Positions 42,369 through 53,474 of a stretch of DNA of 64,000 nt are shown here, in pieces. This stretch comes from Tilletiopsis washingtonensis (Eukaryota > Basidiomycota > Exobasidiomycetes > Entylomatales), in the NCBI RefSeq assembly GCF_003144115.1, contig NW_020312005.1, positions 306,562-370,561 of the forward strand, read 5' to 3'. The position numbers and the translations under genes were made by a program. Each line of letters begins with the position of its first letter. Positions within the stretch are counted from its first letter, which is position 1. Below the pieces are notes generated by a model, which saw nothing but the letters and a program-made list of their open reading frames with translations, made no database searches and had not been told where the DNA came from.

Positions 42369-44664
42369 CTACACCCAGTCGTCGTCCTCGTCGCTCACGT
42401 CGCCGTCGGCAATCTCGTTTGCAATCTCGCGCTCGCGCTCGCGCGCCGCCACCGCCGACGCGAGCTCGGCCTTGTGGTTGTTGAGCGGGTAGCGCATGGC
42501 CTGGAGGGGGTGGGAGGGTCAGCTCGGGTGCAGACTGGGCAGCATGGGCGCGGCCACGTCATCCAGGGCACCTGAGTCGCCCATCCCTTTCGTACACAGC
42601 CCCGACGCTCGCCAGCACGCACCTTGACGCTCTCGTTGTGCAGCTGCAGGCAGTAGTTGACGCGCTGGCGGAACTGCGCCTGCGGCTCGTTGGTGCCGTA
42701 CAGGTCGCCCGTCTCGGCACTGCGCATCTCGCCGCGCTCATGGTCGACGCGCGCCTCGATGACGCCGTCGCGCACCGCCTTGGCGACGATGTACTCGGCG
42801 TCCTCCTCGCTCTCGAGGTGCAGCTTCTGCGTAATGTCGTGCAGCGAGATGCGGCTGTACGCCAGCGAGATGGTGCGGATGCCCGTCTTGATGACGTTGT
42901 GGCGCAGCCGCAGGATCAGCGAGCGCGTCCGGTCCGCCGCAAAGAGGGCGTCGTGCGTCGTGAGCGTCTTCTGGAAGAGCGAGAGGTCGCCGACGCGCAC
43001 CGCTGCAGAGGCTGGCGTCAGTCACGTTGCGGGGCACGCCTGGCAAGCAGTCGCTCACCCTGCACAATCTCCATGTACGGCGCAAGCGCGCGCTTCAGCA
43101 CCTCGGTCCGGAAGATGCTGCGGTCCGGAATGTCGCCCATCAGCAGCTCCACGACGACGAGGAACTTGTAGGCTGTCTGCAGGAAGCCCGCAGCTGGCGC
43201 CGTGCTGCTGCTGATGGCGCCGCTGCCGGCGGTCGGGGCAGCCTTGCTGGCCGCGCCAGCCTTGGCAGCGCCCGACGCAGCCGGGGCCTGACCAGCCGCC
43301 GGCGTGGTGGAGGGCGCACGCCGGATGGCCTGCTGCAGGTGTGCGTGCGCCTCGGAGTAGTTGAGCTGCACAGCACGGATGCGGCCTGGATGCGGACTTG
43401 TCAGCTGCGCGCCACTCGCCTGTCTTGCCGGGGCCGACTCACCGACGTAGTACTCGTAGCGTGCGATCTGTCCGTTGCCAGCCTTGCCGCGCGGGAAGGG
43501 CGCACGCGCAACAAGCTTGTCGGCCTGGTCAAGCAGGTTGGCCTCGCCGATGTACGACCGCAGCAGCAGGTTGATGACCGTCGCCTGCGTCTCGGGATCG
43601 TGACGCAGCGTCGAGGTGCGGTGCAGCGAGATCAGGAAGCTGCCGATGCTGTGATCAGTCACAGGCGGAGCTAGACTCATGTTGCGCGGCACTCACGGAC
43701 GCTCTCCAGCAAGGCCGCTGCCGCTGCCAGCCTTCGCAGCCAGCTCGACACAGCGCGACAGGTAGAAGATGAGGCGCGCCGCGACCTGGTCCAGCGTGCG
43801 GCGGTTCTGCGCCGTCGCGGCGCTCAGGGCAGACCGAGCGAGCGGCAGTGCCTGACGAATATTGTCAGCCGGAGCGATCGCAGGCCGCCAGTGCTACCGC
43901 CTGTTGCAGCACGCACCTCCTGCACACGGCCGCTGTCGAGCAGGTACACGACCACCAGCAGGTTCATGTATGCCTCCAGCTCCGCCGCAGCCTCAGGCGA
44001 CGGCTTGAACGGCTGGTCAAGCACCGGCGCCGCGGGCTTGGCGGGCTCCTTGGCCTTTGCATCCTTGTCGTCCTTGGCCTTGCTGTCGCTCTTGGCGATG
44101 GTGTCCTTGGCCGGCTTCTTGGCATCGCCAGCCGGCGCATCCACGTCCATGGCATCGCTGCTCTCCTTGGCGGCAGGCGCAGTGGGCGTCTTGACGGGCA
44201 TGGGCGTGTAGGCCTGCGGCAGGAGACGCAGCAGAGCAGCCCGTGCATCGTCTGTAGTGGCGTGTCAGAAGACACCAGCGGACAACAGAGCATGACGAGG
44301 CGTGTCTGCCAGGCAGTGCAGTGTGCAGGCTACCGGTTCCCCGTCTTCGCACATGCATCACCGTCTGACCTGCACACCACCAGGCGCGCTACACCTCATG
44401 TCCCGTCCGCAACTCACCCGCAGCGATGCTTTCCTGCACGGCCGTCGCCAGCACAGCAGGATGCGCTGTGACACGGCGGCGCGTCGTCGTCAGCGCCCGC
44501 AGTGCGCGCGCCGTGAAGCGCGGCTCGAGGTGGGCGACGGAGCGGGCGACGAGGGCGAGGTTGTGGCGCAGCAGCGCCAGCAGCACCTCCTCGGGCGGCG
44601 ACGCGGGCGCGGCGGGTGCCGCAGCAGCAGCAGGCGCTGCGGGTGTGGGTGCAGCGGGCGGCAT
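42369..44664 (-). CDS. RPN3: 26S proteasome regulatory subunit RPN3 (PSMD3), PCI-domain protein
   Basis: Lid subunit of the 19S proteasome particle. Start at ATG 44664 ([20 protein letters not shown]); exon 1 ends at 44418 and exon 2 is 44251-43917. Further short introns occur near 43860, 43690, 43410, 43030 and 42570, and the stop is TAG 42369-42371. The protein is about 550 residues. Recognisable pieces in order: [37 protein letters not shown], an acidic/Lys-rich linker ([16 protein letters not shown]), [72 protein letters not shown], and the PCI region [20 protein letters not shown] with [17 protein letters not shown]. It ends in the typical acidic tail SDEDDDWV. An Ala/Ser linker ([19 protein letters not shown]) interrupts the TPR-like region. 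Divergent from SWP1 with 276 bp between starts. Confidence 0.93.
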
Positions 44665-44940
44665 GATGGGTAGGGGTTGGTGCGAGAGGCAAGCTGGGCT
44701 GCCGGGTCGAGGCGAGAGCGAGAAGCGCGGCCGCGCGCACGGATGTCGCCGTGGCGGCGCCGCTGACCGATCGCGTGCATGCGCCGTGGGAGCGGCTTGC
44801 TGGCGGACCTCGGCGGCCGTGCAGCGCCGAGCCGCCCGCCGCGCACGGTCGAGAAGGCACGGCACGCACGGAAGCGGCGCGCGCTCCCGCGCCTGCGACT
44901 CGCTGGCACGCTCCCGACCTCATCCACCACCCCGCTCACC
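44665..44940. promoter_or_regulatory. Short bidirectional promoter, RPN3 / SWP1
   Basis: 276 bp between outward start codons. Very GC-rich, with no TATA box seen. Pyrimidine- and CACC-rich sequence (about 44921-44940) precedes the SWP1 ATG. A yeast-type proteasome control element (GGTGGCAAA) was looked for and not found. Confidence 0.45.
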
Positions 44941-46038
44941 ATGCGTCTCGCCTCTGCAGCTGCACGCCTCGCCGCTGCCGCAATCGCGGCCGCTACCGCC
45001 GTCGCGGCCGCAGCGGCGCCGTACGAGCTGGCCGACGCCAAGCTCAGCATCGCCACGCTCGACGGCGGCTCGGTGCGCCTCTCGCGCTCGTGAGTCGATG
45101 CACGCTGGCTGCCGTGCCTGCTCTTGCAGCGTACTGTCGGGCCCGGCCGCTTACCGTCTTGCGCGCAGCTTCACTTCGACGTCTGCGCCCGAGCTTGGCG
45201 CCCAGACGCTCGCCGCTGACGAGTTGCTGCGCCTCGTGTTCAGCGTGCGCGACGTGCACGGCGAGCCCGCGACGCCGGCGCAGGCTTCGGTGCTGCTGCA
45301 TGACGCGCAAGGGCGTACGCAGAGCATGCCTGTTGGCCTCAAGCGTGGTCGTGCCTCGTGGTCTCTCGTGAGCAAAGCTGCTGAGTGGCTAATTGTCCTC
45401 CAGCACTGACAGCGCACACGTATCACAGAGGCCTGAGCGACTCGCCAACCTGGACCAGCACGTCTCCCTCACACTTCTCCTCGCTTCCTCGGACGACACG
45501 TACGCGCCGCTGCGGCTCAGCCTCGCGACGGACCTGCAGCTCCCCACAGCACCTGCCGTGGCACTTTCGCAGCGTGAGCGCAACGAGGAGACGCAGTCCT
45601 TCCGCCCGCTGCCGCCGCGGCACCACACCTTTGGGCCGACCTCGACTGAGAGCATGCCGCGGAAGACCGTGTCGCTCGCCTTTGCGGCCATTGTGGTGGC
45701 AGTGCCGTGGCTTCTCTTGATTGCGCTGGTGAGTGAAGGTCAGCCTTGGCCTTGGCTTGGGCGCCGGAGCAGCCTGGCGCCGCGCTTCGTCGTTCAAGCG
45801 CTGACACGCGCTGCAGTCTTCGCAGCTCCTGCCGTCGCTTAACATGCGCTCGCCCGGCATCTCGACGCTCGGGCTGCTCGGCTCACTGCTCTTCCTCGAG
45901 CTGCTGGCCGGCGTCTACTGGTGGCACCTGACGCTCTTCCAGCTGCTGCCCTGGCTGGCCGTCGGCGGCGCGTCGGCTGCCTTCTTCGGCCGCAGTGCGC
46001 TGGGCGAGATGCGGGCCGCGCGGCTGGGCGTCAAGTGA
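44941..46038 (+). CDS. SWP1: Oligosaccharyltransferase subunit SWP1 (ribophorin II / OST delta)
   Basis: Subunit of the ER oligosaccharyltransferase that transfers the N-glycan to nascent proteins. Four exons (44941-45089, 45169-45367, 45429-45728, 45817-46038) sum to 290 codons (289 aa). Residues 1-25 are a signal peptide (MRLASAAARLAAAAIAAATA), cleaved probably after the Ala run. The lumenal part includes LADAKLSIATLDGGSVRLSR and FSVRDVHGEPATPAQASVLL. The C-terminal region shows the family pattern FRPLPPRHHTFGPTSTESMP, followed by three membrane helices (KTVSLAFAAIVVAVPWLLLI; GISTLGLLGSLLFLELLAGV; LTLFQLLPWLAVGGASAAFF) and a short basic end (MRAARLGVK). Length matches yeast Swp1 (286 aa). 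Confidence 0.9.
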
Positions 46039-46164
46039 ACGGGCAATGCAATGCTTAGAGATAGACCGGTGTGAATTGAAGGGTTGATGAGTGTGGAGCG
46101 GGGTATGCAAAGTAGAGTGGGGATAGAGAAAAGGGGCAGAGACGAGTCGAGGGCCGGGAGGGAT

Positions 46165-49100
46165 CTATAGCTTTGACACGGACGACGCGGAGGAGCGCGG
46201 CGCGGGCGCCTCTGGCTCCTCCTCTTCTGGCGGCACGGGAATGCTGCGCATCGGCTCGAGGCGCCACTGCACGTCCTTGAGCGTCTTTGTGCTGGGTGCC
46301 CAGGCGCTGTAGTCGCGCAGCAGCTTGGCAATGTCGCGGTGGTAGAGGTCGCGCACGGCGGCGTCCTCAAGGATGCCGCGCAGCGCCCACGGCAGCGAGT
46401 AGGGGTTCCAGCGCTGCTGCGCCTCGAAGCTCTCGAAGACGCCCTTGGGCGGCCCCGCCTCGTCGGCGCGCGTCGTGGGCTCGCGAAGCGGACTGGTAGC
46501 TTCGTAGGCGTACCGACAGACTAGGTCGTACGTGGCCGGCTCCTCGTAGCACTTCGAGTGGCCCTCGCCCGCGTACAGCGAGCCGGCGACGGAGGCGGAG
46601 AGCAGCGAGAGCAGGCCGTGGTCGGGCAGCCCAGCGTTGCGCACCGCCACGCAGAAGGCAAGCAGGTTCGTGAGGAAGTCGACGCGCGGGAATGCCTGTG
46701 AGTCGACGTAGAGCGCACGGAGGATGGACGGGTGCGAGGTCGACGCATTGAGGGCGCTGTACAGCGGCACCACCTGGTCGTCGACGGACGCGACGTACAC
46801 GACCTTGACGCCAGCGGCGAGGACGATGCGCTGGGCGGCGGCGTACTGCTGCGAGCAGGCGCTCGTGCTGGACGAAAACTCGAACAGCTGGCTGGCGGCC
46901 GGCGACTCGAACGCGTTGAGGTAATAGTGACTGATGCCGCTGCGCAGCGAGCCGAACGGTCCGTGGTGGATGCCCGCGACGGCGAGCAGGGCAATGCGCG
47001 CTCGCGGCGCCAGCAGAGCGTCTTGCTCGATGAGGCGTGCCAGCAGATGTGTGGCCACAACGCAGCCCTGCGAGTGCGCCGCGACGAACAGCACGTCGGC
47101 CTGCTTGACCGCCTCGACCCACTCCTGCTTGGCCAGAAGTGCGGCGTAGAGTCTGGAACCGCGGCGTCGTCAGCAAGGATCTGAAGAAGCGCAACAGCAC
47201 CATCTCACCTGTCGACCCGATCGCCGACCTTGCCGTCGCCTTGCAGCGGAATCACCGTGAGCCGCTCGCCCTCTGGCGGCGCAAGGCCTGCAGCAGTGTA
47301 CTGCCGGCGCACGGCGTCGGCCATCATGCTCGCCAGCTTGATCGAGGTGCCGCTGCAGAGTCAAGTCAGCACTTGCCGGGTCGCAGAGCCAGCTGCCGCA
47401 GCACTCACGTCGGCTCGCCAAAGATCTTGGCCAGCGGGCCTTGCGAGAACCAGCCGTGCACGCCGATGACGACGACTCGCTCGCCCTCCTTGCAGCCGCG
47501 CGTGCGCTCGCGTTCGCGGTTGCCCATCACACTCCACGTACGCGGTAGGCGGTTCTCGCTCGCCGTAGCTTCCTTGCGCAGTAGTGCCGCGGGCCCAGAC
47601 TCCATGATGCTCGAGCTTTTGCGGATGCGTGAGGCCGTCGAAGAGGTGCTCGTGGGCGCCGCTTTGCGTCCGCCGGCCCAGGCCGATACAACGGACAGTG
47701 TGCGGCCTAGCACACCGGACGGCAGCGGAGCATGGCTGCGTGGCGGGCGCGAGAAGGTGTCTTCGAATGACGGCAGGATGAGGTTGGGCGGCGGCAGGCG
47801 GACGGAGCCGGGCTTGGACGAGGGCCCGCTGGCATTGCCCTGTCCCGATGCGCCGCGGCCCATTGGCGTCAAAGGTCGCGACGATGGCGGCGCCGGGTCA
47901 GGCCGCGGTGCGTCCGTCGGCGGTCCCTCGACGGGCGGCTTGCCTGCCTTGGCAGCTGGCGCCGCCGGCTTGACTGCTCTAAGTGATGCCGTCGACGCCT
48001 TGTGGACCAGCGTCTTGGCCGCCTTGCCGACCGGCTGCGCCGGCTCAGTCGCTGCAGATGCGATGCTAGCAGCGGTCTTCTTGTTGCTCGATTGCTGCGC
48101 CGGTGCCGGAGCCGAGGGTCCGACGTCGATCTCCATTACCTCCGGGCCCTCAGGTCGGTCCTCGATGCGATGGGCTGCGCTCTTGGCGCCCTTGCTCGAG
48201 AAGTAGCTCACCCAGCCGCTGCGCGTGGCCGGGTTGATGACGGCATTGCGTGCCTCGACCTCGACACTGGGCGACGGCAGCGGTGCCGGGCGTGCCAAGG
48301 CGGCTGCCTTGACCTGCTCGGCAGGCGTCGGCTGGGTAACGGCTGGCTGCGCGGCTGGCGCAGCAGCTGCCGGCTCGGCAGCAGGAGCGGCGGGAGCCGG
48401 CGAGCCCCACGACGGGAACCAAGAGGCCAGATAGCCCGGTGCGGGCTGTGGCTCGGCAGCAGGCGGATCTTCGTCCATCGGGGTGACTTCTGAAGCGGGT
48501 GCCGGAGGGGTTGCAGCCTCCTGAGCCGGTGGCGCCGAAGGCGCTGCTGGGGCGGAGGGTTCCGCGGGCTGAGGCTCGGGCGCAGAAGCGGCACGCGAGC
48601 CCCACAGACTCCATCCCCAGCCTGCCGCCTGCTGCTCCGGCTGCTGCTGCAGTGCAGCGCTGGGCTCGCTGCTCTGCGCTGGCGGGTCCTCGTCCATCGG
48701 CGTGGTCTCGCCATCGCTGGCAGCGACGCTGCTCGCCGAGCTGGCACCCCAGACACGGCGCAGCGGCGAGGCAACAGCAGCGTAGGCGCTGCCTGACTGC
48801 GGGTCGGAGACGGTGCGCGGCGCCAGCCAGCTGCGTCGATTCGCGCTAGCTGATGCGGAAGGTGGAGCGCGTGCTTGAGGAGCTGTTCTCGCAGGCGTCG
48901 AAGAGGGCTTCGCTGCAGTCGGGACCTCGAGCTTAGGCTCTTGCTTCGGCTCTGGCTTGGCCTCAGGCTTCTCCTCAGCCTTGACCTCTGGCTTCTCGGC
49001 TGCCGGCGCAGCAGGCGAGGGCAGCGCATCATGGACGCCGCCCCAGCCGAACCAAGATGAGCGGCGCGAAGCTGCTGCTTCAACTTGCTGCTTGGCAGCA

Positions 49101-50185
49101 GAGGGGAGGCGAGGCCCACTGGTGGGATCGAGGGTTGACGGCGATGCGGCAGATGACGCAGCTGCCGAGGTGCTGGGCCCTGCGTCGCGCATCAGGCGTT
49201 CTCGGAACGCAGCCTCGTCTGCGTTCATGGGCGGCGGCGGCTCATCGGACACTGGCGTAGCCTTGGGGGGACGGGCTGTTCGCTGGCTGGGCGGAGCTAT
49301 GCCCTCACCTGGAGTGCTGCTGCTCTCGTCAGGCTTGGCCGCGGCGGGCGCTGCGCTCGCCGCCGCTTCGGGCGCTGGCACCTCCTGCTCGGGACCGAGG
49401 CCCCACCAGGTGCGCCGGCGCACAGCGGCGCGCTGAGCGTCATACGGCGAGTGTGGTGGCGAGAGCGGGCGTTTCGATGGCGACGCAGTCGAGCTCGCTG
49501 AGGCGGCGCTGTCTGTCGAGGAGGAGCGCGGCGCAGCGCTGCCTGACGCACTGGGAGCAGCGGCAGGGCGAGCGGAGGCGTCGCCGCTAGAAGCAGGCCC
49601 AGTCTTCGGCTCGGGAGCGGCGCTACTGGCTGACGATGCAGGCTGAGAAGCCGGAGTTGCTGGACTGCAGGCTGGATCTGCTGAGCGAGGCGGCGATGCT
49701 GCTGCGCCGGGCGCGGGCCTGCCCCGGTCCGCCGCAGCCGCTTGGCGCAGCGATGCCGTGCTGGCGACGCCGCGCAGCCGGCTTTCCGCTGCACTGCTGC
49801 TGCCACTTGTACCTCCACGCGGGCTCGCTGCGGCAGCGACGATGCTGCGCTGTGCCTGCAGCGGCGGTGCCGGCGAGGGCGACGTGGCCAGGCGCGGCGC
49901 GGCGCCGGTAGCTGAGCCGCGGCGCGAGGCCGACGAGGGCGCGAGCGAGGGGGCGCGCGAGGAGGGACTGCGCGCCGAGGCGGCGAGGCGCAGCGACGAC
50001 GATGAGCCCGAGGCGGGCATGCCGCTGCTCGGTGCGGCGAGGCCGTGCGGCGAGGCAGAGGCGGGCGAGCGGGCGGCAGCGAGGCCGGCACTGCCGCTGC
50101 TGCTGCTGCTGCCGCCGCCACGCGCTGTGCCACTGCTGCCGCCGCTGCGGCTGCCAGGCATGCTGATGGGCTGTGCACGCGGCAT
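46165..50185 (-). CDS. Alpha/beta-hydrolase (lipase-like) protein with a 900-residue disordered N-terminus
   Basis: Three exons (50185-47409, 47352-47209, 47152-46165) sum to 1303 codons (1302 aa). Residues 1-890 are low-complexity Ser/Ala/Pro with repeated motifs such as TPMDEDPPA and long Glu-Ala-Lys-Pro runs. The hydrolase domain begins at about residue 905 with RVVVIGVHGWFSQGPLAKIF, where HGWF is the likely oxyanion-hole loop, and GEPTGTSIKLASMMADAVRR. The nucleophile elbow is AAHSQGCVV with Ser1001. A possible acid and histidine lie in ASVDDQVVPLYSAL and AGEGHSKCYEE. The C-terminal part (SYLPWALRGI-like region, then VRDLYHRDIAKLLRDYSAWA) matches no family I can name. The start is the first ATG (MPRAQPISMPGSRSGGSSGT). 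Substrate and location are unknown; no signal peptide is seen. Confidence 0.82.
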
Positions 50186-50541
50186 GGCAGCGCGCAGGGT
50201 GTGTGTGTCGAGTGAGGGCGTCTGCTTGCGAGGGTGGTGGTGGAGAGGCGCAGCCGCGCCACGTGCTCTCGCAGCGGTGGGGTGCGAGGTGCAAGCGCGG
50301 GGCGAGCCCGTGATACGCCAGCCCGGCGCGCGGCATGTTTGGTGCGCCGCCGGTCGTGTGGAGCAGCTCACGGCGCTGCACGCCCCTTTCTCACACCCGC
50401 CGCGCCGGGAGTCGGGCACCTGCGCCGCCACGGCCGCTGCCCTTGCGGCCGAGAGAAATTGGCGGCGCAGCGCAAGAAGATGGCTCGCCGGCGTGGCATC
50501 GCTGCGTCCCTCACCTCCACCACACCACCGCCACACACACC
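50186..50541. promoter_or_regulatory. Bidirectional promoter, hydrolase gene / SQT1
   Basis: 356 bp between outward start codons. It contains a CACGTG at 50259-50264 (context GCCACGTGCTC, so not the extended Cbf1 form) and a CACCACACCACCGCCACACA stretch immediately upstream of the SQT1 ATG. No TATA box seen. Confidence 0.45.
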
Positions 50542-52125
50542 ATGAGCGCACCCGACGAGCGCATGCAGCAGCAGCACGCCGACGACGGCGCCGACGACGA
50601 CGAGCCGCGCCTCACCGCCGACGACATCGACGAGGTCATCGACGACACGCGCGGCGACGAGCCCATGGAGGAGGACGACTCGGGCCCGGACGATGACGAG
50701 GAGGCCGAGGGCGAGGGTGCTGCAGCCCAGCAGCAGCAGCAGCAGCCCGACGGCGAGACGTTCGAGGACACGTCCATCGCCGCCTTCTACTCGCACCGCA
50801 AGTCGCTCTTTGCGCTGGCGCTGCACCCCAACTTCGCCCAGACCGGCCTGGCGCTGTCCGGCGGCGAGGACGACGGCGCGTGGATCTGGCACACGCACGA
50901 CGGCGCAGACGTCGCGCGCCTCGACGGCCACACCGACAGCGTCACGGCCGTGGCGTGGAGCGCAGACGGCACGCTTGCCGCCAGCGGCGGCATGGACGGC
51001 CGCGTGCGCGTCTGGGCGCAGCCGCAGCAGGGCGCGGCCTGGGCGCTCGTGCAGAGCCTCGAGGGCCCGGACGAGGTCGTGGTGAGTGTGGGCACGAGCG
51101 GAAGTTGCAAGCAGTCGAGCTGCAGCTGTTCGGTATGGTCGCATGCCTCAGCCGTGCTGACACCCCTGCTCACAGTGGCTCGCATGGCACCCAAAAGGCA
51201 ACGTGCTCGTGGCCGGCGCTTCCGACTCGACCGTCTGGATGTGGCAATGTGAGCAAGGTGCGACGTTCGCAGCTGCGCACCTGCTGACATCCATCCTTGC
51301 AGTACCGTCTGGCAACGTGATGAACGTCTTCTCGGGCCACACTGCTGCTGTCACCGCTGGCCGGTGGACTCCTGATGGTGCGTGCACACGCCTGCGCAGT
51401 GCTGCACTACGCTCACATTTGTACTTGCAGGCAAGAAGCTCGTCACCGTCTCCGAGGACGGCACGCTGATTGTCTGGGACCCGCGGTCGGGCTCGCCGCT
51501 CGGCAAGCTGCAGAACGGCGATGCGCGCTTCCACTTCGACGCCGGCATCACTGCGCTCGCCGTGTCGACGGACAGCCGCGTGCTGCTCGTCGGCGGCGCC
51601 GAGGGCGATGTGCGCGTCGTCAACATCGGCTCGCTCGACGCCGGCGGCGCGCCGGCAGTGGTGGGCGAGCTGCGCGGGCATGCGTCGGGCGAGAGCATCG
51701 AGGCGGCCGAGTTCGTCGACCTGCTCGGCGCCGGCCCCGCCGCTGCGCCCACGCACGCCATCACGGCGAGCACGGAGGGCAAGGCGGTCGTGTGGGACCT
51801 GGCGTCGGGCAAGATGCGCTGCGAGATCATGCACGACGCCGCCATCACGACGCTCTCGCTGCACACTGGCTCGCCACTGTTCACCACGGCCTCAGCAGAC
51901 CACACGGCACGCACGTGGGACGCACGCACTGGCGCCCTGATCGCCACGCACAAGGGCTTCACCGACGGCATCCTCGCGCTGGCTGTTGGCCCCGACGACG
52001 GCTACACGCAAGGTGCGGAGACGGGCGGCATCGGCGCGTACCAGACGGCCCAGGCCGGCCAACGGAAAGGCTTCAAGGTCGTGTGTGCCGGCGACGAGGG
52101 CGTGGCGCTCGTGTTCCGCGTCTGA
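50542..52125 (+). CDS. SQT1: WD40-repeat protein SQT1/AAMP (ribosomal protein uL16 chaperone)
   Basis: Yeast Sqt1 is the dedicated chaperone that binds nascent Rpl10 (uL16); AAMP is the animal counterpart. Four exons (50542-51081, 51176-51248, 51303-51377, 51431-52125) sum to 461 codons (460 aa). Residues 1-75 are strongly acidic (DDDEPRLTADDIDEVIDDTR; MEEDDSGPDDDEEAEG) with a Gln run, a family trait. The WD repeats begin with FYSHRKSLFALALHPN and include LSGGEDDGAWIWHTHDG, ASGGMDGRVRVWAQ, VAGASDSTVWMWQ, VTVSEDGTLIVWDPRSG, ITASTEGKAVVWDLASGKM and TTASADHTARTWDARTG, giving 7-8 blades. The C-terminus ends VCAGDEGVALVFRV. Confidence 0.92.
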
Positions 52126-52426
52126 GCGCAATCCCATAGAGTTCCTGCGCCCCAGTCACACGTGCAGCATGAGGCATTTTGGTGTGATTGACGGAACCGA
52201 GCGGCGCTGATAGGTGTACAGAGGAGCTCAGGAAGGTGGGTGCAGCCGTGGGCAGCGATGCGCGAGCCGAGTGTCCGTCAGCACTCAGAGCGCACACGCC
52301 CGGCGTGTGAGGATGTGCATGGGACAGGAACCGTTGGGAATGCGAGAAGCGGACGAAGCTAGATACAGAATGCGGCAAGAGGGCTGCGCGATGGATGGCA
52401 CGCGCAAAGCTCTAGCTGGCTTCTGC
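52126..52426. other. Convergent 3' intergenic region SQT1 / RPS17
   Basis: 301 bp between two stop codons facing each other. Less GC-rich than its neighbours, consistent with two short 3' UTRs. Nothing else was recognised. Confidence 0.5.
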
Positions 52427-53474
52427 TTAGCGACGGCCAGCGCCCACAACGGTGCGGCCGCGGCGCTCCGGGGCCTGGAAGGCCGTGATCGGGGCGGACA
52501 CGGACACGGGCAGCGAGTCGAGGCCGAGGGCCTTGAGCATCTCCTTGGTGTCCGGGTCGACCTCGAGGCCGCCGGACGCCGTCGTGTCGAGGGCAGAGAC
52601 CTCCGGCACGTACTGGTCCTGTGGGTGGACGAGGCGTCAGCGGCTGTCGAGCTGTGGGGCAGCAATCTCCGCAACACCACTGATAGCAGCATCCTCGACG
52701 GCAGAGTGCAATAGCAGCATAGCACACTGTCTCTCACGGAGAGCAGTCCGGGCTTGCGCAACGAGCTGGCAGAACCGGTTACCGCCCAGCTCGCATGGCC
52801 CTCGCGGGTTTCCTCACGCAACATGCCCTCTCCGCCACTCTGCGACGCAGCTGCCTGCTACTAGCACCTCCTCCATCGATCCTGCATCTAGCCTGTCTCC
52901 TCCGCAGCCTCTCACGTCCTTCACTGCGCCCGCCTCTCCCGCCTCCTCTCTCCGCAGCACGCACCTTGCGCTCGCGCTCCTCCTCCTGCAGCTTGAAGGA
53001 GATGCCGCGGACGGGGCCCTTCTGGATGCGCTTCATGAGGTGGGTGGTGAAGCCGGCAATCTTGTTGCGCAGGCGCTTCGACGGCACAATGGCGACCTCG
53101 TCGATGACCTTCTTGTTGGTGTGGAAGTCGACGGGGTTGAGGCGCGGGCTGCACAACGCGCAGAAGCGGGCCTGCATCAGCATGTGTCTCGGCAGCACAA
53201 CATCTCACCGTCTACGCTTCTCTCGCCCCCCTCTCATCTCAACTCCCCTGCTCCCAGCTTCGCGAGCCTGCACCACAGCCCGCAGCGCATCGCGCGTGTC
53301 GCTTCTGTCCTCCGCTCTGTGGATCCGCCGCGCACACCTTTCCCGCTCGCCCATGCCCCCTCTGCTCTCGGTCCGTCCCTCTCTGTCGACCGTTGCGCTG
53401 GGCAATGCTCACTAGTAGCGCTCAATGAGCACGCGAGCAGCGCGCTTCGTCGTCTTCGTGCGAACGCGACCCAT
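52427..53474 (-). CDS. RPS17: 40S ribosomal protein eS17
   Basis: Structural protein of the small ribosomal subunit. Three coding exons (53474-53413, 53148-52965, 52618-52427) sum to 146 codons (145 aa). [20 protein letters not shown] joins to [20 protein letters not shown], then [38 protein letters not shown] and [10 protein letters not shown], an almost perfect eS17 sequence. The C-terminal tail ([20 protein letters not shown]) is longer than in animals, as in other fungi. The two coding introns are long for this genome (264 and 346 nt). A further intron in the 5' UTR is likely: GTAAGT donor at 53746, acceptor TAG at 53476 directly before the ATG, with a CTGAC branch near 53493. The second coding intron contains a perfect 8-bp inverted repeat (52762-52769 / 52786-52793). 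Confidence 0.96.
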
